Shown here in pieces: positions 50,359 to 59,895 of a stretch of 64,000 bases of DNA. A program made the translations under genes and the position numbers. The DNA comes from an uncultured Lachnospiraceae bacterium. Lineage in GTDB: Bacteria; Bacillota; Clostridia; Lachnospirales; Lachnospiraceae. Position 1 is the stretch's first letter. Each line of letters begins with the position of its first letter. The stretch spans positions 15,678 through 79,677 of the forward strand of contig CAJTKA010000013.1 in assembly GCA_910576815.1 (NCBI GenBank), read 5' to 3'. Under the pieces are notes generated by a model. That model saw only the letters and a list, made by a program, of their open reading frames with translations. It did not search any database and was not told where the DNA came from.

Positions 50359-52966
50359 TATTTTTTCCTCTTATTTTTCTGGGTAAATACGTCATAATCC
50401 TGCCTAACTTATACGTCTTTGATTTCCTTGTTTCATCCAGACAATACTGTAGATAGTTCCTTTGTTCCTCTGTGGCCCGTAGTCTATTCTCCAACTGAGC
50501 TACTTTATTATCAACATCAATATGTCCATTTCCCAAATTTCTATATAAAAAATCATTTTCATCTAAAAGTCTTGCATATTCCTCAATAGAAATTGTCCCT
50601 GTCACTGCTGGCGGCAATTCATAAATTTTTGACATTTCATCAAAATGTTGTTTCATTGTTGTAAGTCCATAATGATATTTCCAATATTGACATAGCTCTT
50701 TTTTATTCTCTTTCAAATACATCAATTTTTCCAGAAAATCTTTTTGATTTCCATGTTTAAATCGAAATATTTCAGAATCACACAACTCTGATGCGCCCCC
50801 TGCATCGCTACAAAGAATTGGCACCCCCATGGCCACCATTTCTATTGCTATCTGTGGCAGATTATCTTCCCAAAGCACTGGAATTATTCCTAAATGCACT
50901 TCTTTGAGAATACTGTTGAGTTCATGATGTGTATACCCCTGTATAATTTTCAAAGAGTGAAAATGCGAAAGTTCTCTGTTTAGTTCTTCATTCATTCCTT
51001 TCGTTGTTGTTGTCAATATCAAATCAATACATGAAGCGTCACTTTTATCAATTACACTTAATGCCTCAATTAAGAAAGGATATCCTTTTTCAACTGAATT
51101 AAGATCGCTCCCTAAATAAGCAATCTTAAAATATCCACTTTCTTTTGCAATTGATTTCTTAATCTGTATATCTGCAACTTTTGTTCCAATATAACTTGTA
51201 ATAAGCTTTTCTTCTTTTATTCCATTCTCAACTGCAATTTCTTTCACTCGTTTAGAAACAGCACAGATAACATCAATATACTGATTTAAAGCTTTTTTTG
51301 CTCGCTGAGAAAACTCTATAAAGTACTTTCCCTCCTGTGTCATATCTAACCGATCAAAGGAAAATCGATGACACCATGACAATATGTCTATATGCCTCAT
51401 ATCAACCGGGTTAAAGGTTGCTCTTCCTATCATTTCAGTACCTAATTTTCTATAGTTATTACGATTTATACACTTCTCACAATCTTGTACATCATGATCA
51501 GCACCACAAACTTCCTGCTTATGTCTTTGATAATAAAATCCAGTCATACATATGGGTACATAATTGTGCAATGAATAAACAAATTTGCAATCTGAATAGT
51601 TCTCTTTTAAAGAAAATACATCTAACGATAATCCTTCCATATTATTAAAATGAATTACACTAAATGAACCATAGTCATCTAAAAATTTTTTAATTACGGT
51701 CCTTAATTCAGAGTTCTCAAATGCTATTTTAGGATTTTGAAACAACATATCCTGAGGCGCAGGAATAGGTGAATTTACAACTTCAAAACTTCTACATCTT
51801 TCGCCAAATATATTATCTACTTTTCTAATATAGCATTCCTCTTTACTAATATCATATGCCCATCCACTACTCAGAAAATAGACACAGACATCCGGCCTTT
51901 CATGTAATATAATTTCTATTAAATTTTTACAATACACTGTCACCCCGCCACCAACATTATTAGGATTATCAAATGGCACCCAGTTATAAATTAGTATTTT
52001 TGTTGAGAATGGAATTAATGTTTTTAATGGAGATAAAAACCGAAAATAATTATACTGATCATGTAAATGAAAATTATTTACTATAATATCCTTATTTATC
52101 TTTTGCAACATCTTCTGTATATAAGGACGAACATAATCCTCATCTTTAGAATAATTGCTTTCCTGTGTCGCCCCCACTAAATACATAAGCGCTCTTGCAT
52201 AAGTAAACTTTAAAGTTGCTACATCTATGCAGTTATTCTTCTCTAAAACCTCAATATTATCAATCATCCGCTCAAATGGTATTTTCAAATCATATCCGTT
52301 TGATGATGAATCCAGACTAAATTTTCTATAATTATAATAAGGTTTACTTGTCCATATAATTGTCTCAGCGCTTGTAATTACATCAAAGAAAAATGGATTA
52401 TCTACCCATCCTGCGCCTTTCACTTCTTTAAATTGGATATGATTTTTTTCGATAAACTCCCTTCTGTATATACCACTCCAAATGGAAGGATGCCCCCATA
52501 ATATATCCGGTAAATCATGCACTGTTCCGGCATTTGTCAAATCTGGCAACGCCTGTCTTTCTTGATTAATAACTTTTTTGATAGTTCCATCCACTTCTTC
52601 ATAACAGTCCCAAAAATTACCTTTAACAACATCTACCCTTCCATTTTGACATAATGAATACAATTCTTCATACATATTACTTTCAATAAAATCATCGCTT
52701 TCTACAATACCTATATATTCTCCTGTAGCAATTGCAAGTCCACAGTTCATGGTGTTCCCGTTACCTGTATTTTTTTTATGTATTGCTTTAATCCTTCCAT
52801 CTTTTTGAGCATATTCACCAATAATATCCTTTGATGAATCTGTTGAGCCATCATTTACACATATAATTTCTATATCTTTTAGTGATTGATTTAAAACACT
52901 TGACAAACATTCTTTTAAGTATTTTTCTTCGTTATATATGGGTATGATAATTGAAACCTTAACCAT
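50348..52966 (-). CDS. Two-domain glycosyltransferase (GT2 + GT4)
   Basis: From the ATG at 52966 (GAGGA upstream) the protein has 872 residues. The N-terminal GT2 domain starts VKVSIIIPIYNEEKYLKECL with NDGSTD and ESDDF. A linking region follows, then a GT4-like domain from about residue 320 with the acceptor side (WVPFDNPNNVGGGVTVYCKNL, cited in part) and the donor side ending GVPILCSDAGGASELC. A short coiled coil closes the protein. The presence of two transferases in one chain suggests addition of two sugars in sequence. AT-rich base composition like the downstream fusion gene suggests joint acquisition. Confidence 0.85.
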   Translation of the reverse strand: MVKVSIIIPIYNEEKYLKECLSSVLNQSLKDIEIICVNDGSTDSSKDIIGEYAQKDGRIKAIHKKNTGNGNTMNCGLAIATGEYIGIVESDDFIESNMYEELYSLCQNGRVDVVKGNFWDCYEEVDGTIKKVINQERQALPDLTNAGTVHDLPDILWGHPSIWSGIYRREFIEKNHIQFKEVKGAGWVDNPFFFDVITSAETIIWTSKPYYNYRKFSLDSSSNGYDLKIPFERMIDNIEVLEKNNCIDVATLKFTYARALMYLVGATQESNYSKDEDYVRPYIQKMLQKINKDIIVNNFHLHDQYNYFRFLSPLKTLIPFSTKILIYNWVPFDNPNNVGGGVTVYCKNLIEIILHERPDVCVYFLSSGWAYDISKEECYIRKVDNIFGERCRSFEVVNSPIPAPQDMLFQNPKIAFENSELRTVIKKFLDDYGSFSVIHFNNMEGLSLDVFSLKENYSDCKFVYSLHNYVPICMTGFYYQRHKQEVCGADHDVQDCEKCINRNNYRKLGTEMIGRATFNPVDMRHIDILSWCHRFSFDRLDMTQEGKYFIEFSQRAKKALNQYIDVICAVSKRVKEIAVENGIKEEKLITSYIGTKVADIQIKKSIAKESGYFKIAYLGSDLNSVEKGYPFLIEALSVIDKSDASCIDLILTTTTKGMNEELNRELSHFHSLKIIQGYTHHELNSILKEVHLGIIPVLWEDNLPQIAIEMVAMGVPILCSDAGGASELCDSEIFRFKHGNQKDFLEKLMYLKENKKELCQYWKYHYGLTTMKQHFDEMSKIYELPPAVTGTISIEEYARLLDENDFLYRNLGNGHIDVDNKVAQLENRLRATEEQRNYLQYCLDETRKSKTYKLGRIMTYLPRKIRGKNSDR

Positions 52967-53099
52967 CTGCTTTTTCCTCATTTCACCTTTATAAAATATT
53001 TTGAGAACATTATCCCGTGGAACAAAAATCCCGGCATAAGACAATCACATATCTTACACCGGGAACAATTCTTTCATCTATTTTCCTGTTATTCCATAT

Positions 53100-54173
53100 T
53101 TATTTTTCCCAAAACTTTTCTAACAGTTGATCAATTTCACTTTCCTTTAAGCTTGCTTCATTGATAAGCTGTTTCCGCGCATCTTCTCTCTCCATTCCCT
53201 GCATTTTATAGGACGAGATCAGCAGATAACAGACCTTGTCTGCATATTGTCTCTGTTCCTCCGTCCTGCGGCGTTCCAACTGAATATCCATTTTTTCTAT
53301 ATTTTCAAATAAATTTCCCATATTGCCATCCTCCACGCTCTTTTTGATCTCATCAGCTTCGTCCTGTGGCAAATTTGTCCTTGTACAGAGGCTCTGTATT
53401 TCCGATAGTATTATCATCTCAACATCTACAGGCGCCCTCTGGAAAATCTCTACCATCTGCCTGCCAAAGGCATTTGAGAGTTCCCGAAAATCTTCCGCCT
53501 TCTGCACTTTGTTAATCATCATTATTAGTGAGATTTCATCGCCCTTGGATAATAATTCCTCATTGGAATACTCTCTGGTCCTTACGAGTTTATAGGTAAA
53601 GTCCGGTATGTATGCCCGGAACAACTCTCCAAGTAATATTCTGTCTCTCAGATTCCATGCGGCTGTCCATGCACCGGCGCCTTCGTAATACACGATTGGA
53701 TAAATCGGTGGGTACCTGAAATCTTTGCGCTTATTCAGTCCCTTCCGCCTCTTAGTTTTCTCGACTTCCGTAAAGACTCTCGCAACATCCGCGTCTTCGA
53801 TTTCTCTTATATAATTCTCCCAGATGCAGACCATATACCTTAGTATCTGCATGGTCACATCATAATCGACTGCGCTCTTATGCTCAATCAGGGAAATCAC
53901 ATAAATGTCTTGCGCCTCCCCTTCCTCACAGTTTCTGATACATACCTTCTTTACGGTATCCGAATTAAATTCCACCTCTCGGAATAGGTGATACCTCTCC
54001 GATACATCTTCGATATCCTCCGGCTGCACATCAGCAAATAGCTCCAGTCCCGAATAATCCCTCAGAAACTGTGCACACAGCGTATGATTCCCAAATATCT
54101 GCTTGCTGCTTACATCTGCCGACTGATCTGTGCGCGCAGACGCATACTCCTCACACTTCTTTTTGTACTTCAT
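53100..54173 (-). CDS. Rpn-family PD-(D/E)XK nuclease-like protein
   Basis: From the ATG at 54173 (AGGAGG upstream) the protein has 357 residues. Features of the Rpn/'transposase_31' group include an N-terminal helical region with QFLRDYSGLEL, then REVEFNSD, DIYVISLIEHKSAVDYD with the Glu-x-Lys active site, the helix MQILRYMVCIWENYI and FRYPPIYPIVYYEG. Its C-terminal half is helical, ending in a Lys/Glu-rich segment. It belongs to a different branch from the protein at 1878-2834. It lies between polysaccharide genes, close to repeat copy 2, in a region with signs of transfer. Confidence 0.85.
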   Translation of the reverse strand: MKYKKKCEEYASARTDQSADVSSKQIFGNHTLCAQFLRDYSGLELFADVQPEDIEDVSERYHLFREVEFNSDTVKKVCIRNCEEGEAQDIYVISLIEHKSAVDYDVTMQILRYMVCIWENYIREIEDADVARVFTEVEKTKRRKGLNKRKDFRYPPIYPIVYYEGAGAWTAAWNLRDRILLGELFRAYIPDFTYKLVRTREYSNEELLSKGDEISLIMMINKVQKAEDFRELSNAFGRQMVEIFQRAPVDVEMIILSEIQSLCTRTNLPQDEADEIKKSVEDGNMGNLFENIEKMDIQLERRRTEEQRQYADKVCYLLISSYKMQGMEREDARKQLINEASLKESEIDQLLEKFWEK

Positions 54174-54250
54174 GTTCTCCTCCTGTCTGTACAGGAGAAA
54201 CCTTACCACCGCTTTCCGCCTGTACGTAAAATAATTGTGTTGAAATCATC

Positions 54251-54304
54251 CGGCGAAAAGCCCGAAGCACGCACATGAATGTCCTGAATGGAACGTGCGC
54301 GAAG
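54251..54304. repeat. Intergenic repeat, copy 2
   Basis: Homologous to 45203-45257, in the same orientation, 78 bases upstream of the Rpn-like gene. The centre ATGAATGTCCTGAATGGA is flanked by CGCAC and GTGCG arms. The stretch 54174-54505 (332 bases) otherwise contains only AT-rich DNA without a supported gene. Confidence 0.85.
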
Positions 54305-54505
54305 AAAGCACTATATATAGTAACCGCTTTCTTATGAATACATTCTATATAAACTGTAGAATGTATTATTGTGAAATAAAATATAACACATTATTTCTAT
54401 TTGCGCAAGTGGTTTTATTGTTTTTGGCAATCATTTCTGCGATATTACGCTTTTTTATTCTTGATGTAAGATATGTAATTGTCAAGGTGCCTTTATCCTA
54501 TTGAT

Positions 54506-55948
54506 TTATGAAAACTGCATTTCTCCTTTTTCTTTTAAAAATGCAAGTTTCATCCTGATTACATTAGTCCATCGATACGCTCTTTTCTTTTTCGTCAGGC
54601 TCCCATGTATCACCGCATTATTCTTTTTCATAAACCATCTCATGCCTTTTCGATAATCACAAAAGGCACGGATAATGCAGTATTCTAAAAGATACTCGCC
54701 TTTATCATGTATATCGTTTATCCGTTGTAAAAAATCCTGCCACTGCTTTTCCTTATCCGTTTCTCCAAATCCATACAGAGCATTAACAATCAGGCTGTTT
54801 CGATAATCATAATACGCCATAACCGCGCTCTGCCGATACTCATATGTCTCATGCCAGACCTGGATGCCATTGAGAATAATCGGCGTCCCTCCATGCCGCA
54901 GTCCATACTCCACATCATCACAATGCAGAAAGAACGGAAGCGGATCGTTATCCTTTACAAATGCCATCGGAAAACAACACAGCCACCAGCCACCATATTC
55001 TGCACCGATATTGTTGTTGACGTTTCCCAGCGCAGTGCGCATTGTCATATCGACATTGAATCCAATGTGCCTGATATCGCCTTTATTCCAAATTTCAGCC
55101 GCGGTATATTGAACCTTTCTGTCATCCGCCCGAAACATACGCCCTGCAATCACTTCATTTTGATAACTTTCTTTCATCAAAGATAACAGTGCATATATTC
55201 GATAGAGTGTTTCCGAAATCAACTCCACATCATCATCCATAAATATGACATGGGTTACGCCTGTCTTGGACAATGTTTTTCTAATTTCTACCAATCCTCT
55301 CGTAAATCCTCCTGAGCCGCCGGTATTGGGATTATGAAAAACAGATACAAACTCCTGTGGTCTTCTTTCTATTTCTGACGCGTTATCTACAACATAAATC
55401 AGAAGTTTCCCATATAAGGCATGATTTTTTTGAAAAAAAGCACTATTACCTATCACATCCAAAATTCTTTGCAAAGACTTTTGACGATGATAGGTGCAAA
55501 TATTCATTGCCATACGCACCGGCATTGCTTCTCTATTACCAACCGCTAAAATATGTATCGCCGACAAATCCACTCCATTCTCAGACTCCACTTCCAAAAA
55601 AAACTGTCCAGCATCTTTCCTATAGGTAAACGGTATTTGTTTTTCAATCATTTGTGAAGATTGTATATCTAATGCTGCAATGGTATGCTCTCCCTCTTTG
55701 AGAGAAACCTTTCCAACTCCTTTAATTTGAAAGCAAATCTTCCATGATTTTACTCCTGTGTATTTTTCCCAAGCACCCGCATCAAACAAATTCATATAAG
55801 TATTGGTATTGATTTTTGCATGAGGGAGCAGATAGATGCGTTCCTTTTCAAAATACACTTCTCCTTCCGCCCGAAAGTACAGCCCCACCTCCGCACACAC
55901 CTGATTCGGAAATACCATCGACTGCACCACCATTTCCCCTCTACCCAT
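54506..55948 (-). CDS. GlfT2-like galactofuranosyl-type glycosyltransferase
   Basis: The product has 480 residues. An N-terminal beta domain (1-150) precedes a GT2 fold with MNICTYHRQKSL, NPNTGGSGGF, FMDDDVEL and HCDDVEYGLR, then a WHETYEYRQSAVMAYYDYRN block and a helical C-terminus. This is the pattern of GlfT2-type polymerising galactofuranosyltransferases, so a galactofuranose chain is possible, although no UDP-galactopyranose mutase gene is in view. GGAGG precedes the start, which overlaps the ABC ATPase gene by eight bases. Confidence 0.85.
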   Translation of the reverse strand: MGRGEMVVQSMVFPNQVCAEVGLYFRAEGEVYFEKERIYLLPHAKINTNTYMNLFDAGAWEKYTGVKSWKICFQIKGVGKVSLKEGEHTIAALDIQSSQMIEKQIPFTYRKDAGQFFLEVESENGVDLSAIHILAVGNREAMPVRMAMNICTYHRQKSLQRILDVIGNSAFFQKNHALYGKLLIYVVDNASEIERRPQEFVSVFHNPNTGGSGGFTRGLVEIRKTLSKTGVTHVIFMDDDVELISETLYRIYALLSLMKESYQNEVIAGRMFRADDRKVQYTAAEIWNKGDIRHIGFNVDMTMRTALGNVNNNIGAEYGGWWLCCFPMAFVKDNDPLPFFLHCDDVEYGLRHGGTPIILNGIQVWHETYEYRQSAVMAYYDYRNSLIVNALYGFGETDKEKQWQDFLQRINDIHDKGEYLLEYCIIRAFCDYRKGMRWFMKKNNAVIHGSLTKKKRAYRWTNVIRMKLAFLKEKGEMQFS

Positions 55949-56966
55949 TCATCCTCCGATAAGCCTCACAAACCACCTTCGGCTCCCCCTTCATCTTAAG
56001 CTCCCCTTTCTCGATCCAGATACAGCGTGAGCAATTCTCCAGAATGGTCTGCATACTGTGACTCACCAGCAGCACCGTACTTCCGCCGTGTATCATCTGT
56101 TTGATCCTTTCCAGGCTCTTTTTGCGGAAAAACTCATCTCCGACGCTCAAAACCTCGTCCAGGATCAAAATATCCGCCGCATCCTGCGCCGTCGCGATAG
56201 CAAACGCCAGTCGGCTCACCATACCGCTTGAAAAAGTTTTTACTTTTTCATCCATAAACTCCTGCAGCTCAGCAAATTCGACGATTTCGTCATAATGAGC
56301 TTCCAGGAACTGTCTGCTGCATCCGATGATGGAGCCATTTAAAAACACGTTCTCCCTTGCCGTCAGTTCCATGTCAAACCCGGTACCGAGCGTCAAAAGC
56401 TGTACGCGTTTGCCGTCCGCGATCTCCACACGCCCTTCCGTGGGCGCAAGCGCTCCGGATACGATCTTTAGCAGGGTGGACTTTCCGGAACCGTTCGTGC
56501 CAATGATGCCAATCACCTCGCCCTTATAGACATTGAAGGAGACATGATACAGCGCATAGAGTCGGCGGTACTGCACCTCTCTTTTGATCCACTGTATGAT
56601 GTATTCTTTCAGGCCCGACGGATTGACCGAAGCCAACAGAAATTCCATCGTCACATCACAGACGCGGATCACAGGCCGCCCCAGATTCCACTCCAGATCC
56701 CATTCCGGGTCCCATTCTGTCTTCCGCCTGCGTTTCATGATCGTCGCCCTGACCCGTGCCGCTTCCTCCGGGTCATCCGGATAAATAAACTTATACTCCG
56801 GTTCAAAATCATCCGGTTCCAGATAGCGATAACGCTTCCACTCTCTGCGCTTCTTGATCGCGCGGATCAGTTTGAGCACATTCCACGCCGCCACGTCCAG
56901 AATCAGAATCAGCAGGACTACCGCCAGAAAAAAGACAAAATATACATTAAAAAAAAGATTCGTCAT
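55941..56966 (-). CDS. Polysaccharide-export ABC ATPase (Wzt/TagH type) with N-terminal membrane helix
   Basis: The product has 341 residues. The ATPase core from about residue 95 is Wzt-like: GTNGSGKST, a stretch with LLTLGTGFDMELTARENVFLNG (cited in part), FSSGMVSRLAFAIA and ILDEVLSVGD. Residues 6-28 are a hydrophobic helix (FNVYFVFFLAVVLLILILDVAAW, cited in part), followed by a charged region with WDPEWDLEWNLGRP. Wzt proteins usually lack a membrane helix. The partner permease is the gene 29 bases upstream. It exports an undecaprenyl-linked glycan. Confidence 0.9.
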   Translation of the reverse strand: MTNLFFNVYFVFFLAVVLLILILDVAAWNVLKLIRAIKKRREWKRYRYLEPDDFEPEYKFIYPDDPEEAARVRATIMKRRRKTEWDPEWDLEWNLGRPVIRVCDVTMEFLLASVNPSGLKEYIIQWIKREVQYRRLYALYHVSFNVYKGEVIGIIGTNGSGKSTLLKIVSGALAPTEGRVEIADGKRVQLLTLGTGFDMELTARENVFLNGSIIGCSRQFLEAHYDEIVEFAELQEFMDEKVKTFSSGMVSRLAFAIATAQDAADILILDEVLSVGDEFFRKKSLERIKQMIHGGSTVLLVSHSMQTILENCSRCIWIEKGELKMKGEPKVVCEAYRRMNG

Positions 56967-56995
56967 CTCATTCTGATTTTCCTTTTTGTATCATC

Positions 56996-57763
56996 TTATA
57001 TTTTCTGCATTACTTGATTTCCCTTGGAACGGAAAAAATAATATCCTACAGCAAGGCTTCCAACGCTCCATCCGATCAGCCTGATCCACATCATCATATC
57101 CGGGACCCGGCCCTCCATCACGCACTCCCTCGCAAAGGCGATCACAATGTAAATGGGGTTGTATCCGATAAAGTTCTGCATCGCCTCCGGCAGTTTTGAG
57201 ACCGGGTAAAACAGGGCTGACAAATACATCCACAGCGTCAAAAACACAGAATACAGCCATTTCACATCTGCGAAAAAGATATAAGCCACGGACAGGATAT
57301 ATCCCACCCCTGTGGAAATTGCCAGCATAAAGAGAACCGCCAACGGAAACAACAGCATGGCAGCGCTAAGCTTGACGCGAAACACTACCAGCATCACAAC
57401 ATACGCAATGCAGGTATAACCAAAGTTTGCAAGCGCCGTATAAATTCTGGACAACACAAAAGTCTGTTTGGGAAGTTTGGTTCTGACCAGCAGGCTCCTG
57501 TTATCTGAAAGCGCGGTCATTGCGTCCTGTGTCGCCGTGCTGAACAATGTCCAAAAAATCTGCCCTGTCAGATAATAAATCGGGAAATTCTCTATGGAAC
57601 GTCTGAACATTGTGGAAAAAACCAGAGAGATGACCACCATGTGCAAAAGCGGATTTAGGACACTCCATATGATACCTAACGAACTTCCTGCATATCTGCG
57701 TTTGATTTCCCGCGCAGTCAATTCGTTGATCACAAAGAGGTACTGTTTGAAATTTGCCTTCAT
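56996..57763 (-). CDS. Polysaccharide-export ABC permease (Wzm/TagG type)
   Basis: The product has 255 residues with six membrane helices. N-terminal LTAREIKRRYAGSSLGIIWSVLNPLLHM (cited in part) is the Wzm/TagG/KpsM signature. It forms the channel with the ATPase at 55941-56966. The start overlaps the stop of the gene at 57760 (ATGA). Confidence 0.93.
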   Translation of the reverse strand: MKANFKQYLFVINELTAREIKRRYAGSSLGIIWSVLNPLLHMVVISLVFSTMFRRSIENFPIYYLTGQIFWTLFSTATQDAMTALSDNRSLLVRTKLPKQTFVLSRIYTALANFGYTCIAYVVMLVVFRVKLSAAMLLFPLAVLFMLAISTGVGYILSVAYIFFADVKWLYSVFLTLWMYLSALFYPVSKLPEAMQNFIGYNPIYIVIAFARECVMEGRVPDMMMWIRLIGWSVGSLAVGYYFFRSKGNQVMQKI

Positions 57764-58896
57764 CTGCAGACTGCCTTTCTCAAATACATCAACCTCTTAT
57801 ACCATCTCTCCTGCCAAAGATACTTTTGTACCTCGATTCCCAGTCTCACAATGCTTCCTTCCATCCATGCGCTTTCCGGCAAAACGTCTTTCCTGATTCC
57901 CAGCTTGACCAACAGTCTGTTACAGATGTCCTGACTGTCAAGCACGTCTTCCTTCCACACGGCCGCCACCGGCTGTAAACACTCCTCCGATACACGATCA
58001 CTAAACAACAGGCTGCCGAACGCTTCCGCCTCCGCTCTTGTCGGATTGCCCATCATAGGCTGTAACAATCTCTCTACCATGCAAAAAGACGCCTTGTGCG
58101 CCCGCATCCTGCCATATTCTGCTTTATGCTCCTCGACCAGATAAGCTTCCACATACAGCGACAGCAATTTCGCAAACCGCTCCATAACAGCTGCATTGGG
58201 ATTTCCCCCATCGCTCTCCACCGCTTCTAAGCAAACTTCGTTCACTCCTGCAACGGGCCGATAGCCGCGCGTCATCCCCGTACCGGCAGAACACACCGTC
58301 TCCAACAGACAGTTGGAAAAGCGGATCTTGCGTCTGATATTCCTTTCCCCAAAATAGAAATGCCGATACTGCTTCGGCGTCGTACCTTTCGGTCTCTCAT
58401 AAAGTCCAAAATAATATCCCTGTAACCGAATCGGCTTCTTCCCTGCATACGACAACAACTGCTGCAGTCCATACTGCATACTTCCCACCCATCCGCTGTC
58501 TGCCAGCGCAAAGGGAACGTCATCGAGCAGTCCTTCCTGTCTGAAATAGGCGATTGCCTGATCTCGGCAGTTTTTCGCAGCGGTATCCTTCTTTTCCGCG
58601 CCAATTCCTGAGAGTGCGCTGCGAACTGCCAGTCTGGATATCTTAAGATATCTGACGGCAATATCCAGATTTCTGTCTTCTGCCAGCCTACAAGCCGCCA
58701 GATACATCATATATCCGTCCCGCGCAAGAAAATACAGTCTCTGTTTCCCTTCCCTGCGTGCTTCCCTCAGTACCCATTCCACATATTCCATCATGATCGG
58801 TGCATACACATGCAGAAATACTTCATCCTGTATCTCTTGCATCGTCTTTGCACGACCACTGTCATTTTCATTTTTATTTTCACAAAGCTGTCTCAT
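57760..58896 (-). CDS. Stand-alone glycan-associated domain protein
   Basis: The protein has about 378 residues if started at the ATG at 58896, which overlaps the end of the glycosyltransferase gene by 17 bases. An ATG at 58917 is an alternative, and neither has a strong Shine-Dalgarno, so translational coupling is likely. It shares RLYFLARDGYMMYLAACRL and ADSGWVGSMQYGL with the C-terminal half of the HAD protein at 42518-44572 but has no HAD domain. The longer open frame upstream runs through the glycosyltransferase gene and is not coding. It follows the exporter genes' order in a glycan locus. Confidence 0.72.
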   Translation of the reverse strand: MRQLCENKNENDSGRAKTMQEIQDEVFLHVYAPIMMEYVEWVLREARREGKQRLYFLARDGYMMYLAACRLAEDRNLDIAVRYLKISRLAVRSALSGIGAEKKDTAAKNCRDQAIAYFRQEGLLDDVPFALADSGWVGSMQYGLQQLLSYAGKKPIRLQGYYFGLYERPKGTTPKQYRHFYFGERNIRRKIRFSNCLLETVCSAGTGMTRGYRPVAGVNEVCLEAVESDGGNPNAAVMERFAKLLSLYVEAYLVEEHKAEYGRMRAHKASFCMVERLLQPMMGNPTRAEAEAFGSLLFSDRVSEECLQPVAAVWKEDVLDSQDICNRLLVKLGIRKDVLPESAWMEGSIVRLGIEVQKYLWQERWYKRLMYLRKAVCR

Positions 58897-59863
58897 GCAT
58901 TTGGCTGCCGCCCGCATATGCAAGGGATTTTTCTGCAAAACAGCCCTGTAATACGCGAGCCTTGTCCGGTATTCCTCCTGCTCTCTCAAATGCTTTTTCC
59001 TCCGCCCTATCGCACCGTCTGTTTTCCTCTGCCTGCTTTGCGAAACTGCCTTCCATGCGCTTGATACTTTCCAGAACACTTGCCGGAAGCAGGCACGCTG
59101 CGAGCGGACGCAGCACATACAGCCATCCGACAGGAAACAAAACTCCCATCTTCTTAAAATTCCGATATCTGATCTTGGCCTCATTAATACGAAATCGCGT
59201 CTTCCGTTTTCGGTAGGATGCCTTGGTCTCACGGTAACAAAACAGTTTTTCCTGAAGGTTATAGCCCTGCTGCCCCTGCCTTGCCAAATGCAGAAAAATC
59301 TCATAATCCTCGCAGTGAAGGGTCTCCTCCGACGCCAGATATCCCATATCCTTGTCAAAAAGCGAAGCGCGGAACACGACAGACGGATGGATGTACGGTG
59401 AATAGCGAAAATAGTCCTTTATGTTTGGAATCTCCGGCATCAGCCTGCTGCCCCACACACCCTGTTCATCAAACAGCTCCGCATCGGTGCCACACCATCC
59501 GTAATTCGGGTGTGTCTCCAAAAATGCCACCTGCTTTTCCAAACGCTGCGGTTTGGAAACATCATCCGCATCCATGCGCGCAATATATTTTCCTTTTGCC
59601 AGACGGATACAGGCATTCAGAGAGTAGGCAAGCCCTCTGTTTTCTCCTTTTCCCGCCAGAACGATCCTCTCATCCAATCCCGCCAGCTTCTGAATCAATC
59701 TTGCCGCGTCCGGATGGGAACCGTCGTCCCAGATAATAAACTCAAGATCCGTGCAAGTCTGACAGAGGATGGAATCCACCGCCTCCTGCAAGATTTTTTC
59801 ATCCCACTGATTAAATACGCCCATAATGACCGAAACAAGAGGCTGTCCCATGTTGTTCTCCAT
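58880..59863 (-). CDS. Family 2 glycosyltransferase
   Basis: The product has 327 residues. It has VSVIMGVFNQWDEKILQEAV, WDDGSHPDAA, ARMDADDVSKP (DxD) and a WCGTDAELFDE region, as in GT2 transferases for capsular or wall polysaccharide. The C-terminal 60 residues are a basic amphipathic helix. GGGAGAG precedes the start. It overlaps the next gene by 17 bases. Confidence 0.93.
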   Translation of the reverse strand: MENNMGQPLVSVIMGVFNQWDEKILQEAVDSILCQTCTDLEFIIWDDGSHPDAARLIQKLAGLDERIVLAGKGENRGLAYSLNACIRLAKGKYIARMDADDVSKPQRLEKQVAFLETHPNYGWCGTDAELFDEQGVWGSRLMPEIPNIKDYFRYSPYIHPSVVFRASLFDKDMGYLASEETLHCEDYEIFLHLARQGQQGYNLQEKLFCYRETKASYRKRKTRFRINEAKIRYRNFKKMGVLFPVGWLYVLRPLAACLLPASVLESIKRMEGSFAKQAEENRRCDRAEEKAFERAGGIPDKARVLQGCFAEKSLAYAGGSQMHETAL

Positions 59864-59895
59864 TCTCTCCCGTACCTTTATGCTCCGCCTTTTTC

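Noticed and set aside
58897..59358. N-terminal extension of the gene at 57760 giving a 532-residue protein
   Set aside because: This frame runs through the well-supported family 2 glycosyltransferase gene and its translation (Arg/Cys/Trp-rich) resembles no protein; the real start is placed at the overlap near 58896.
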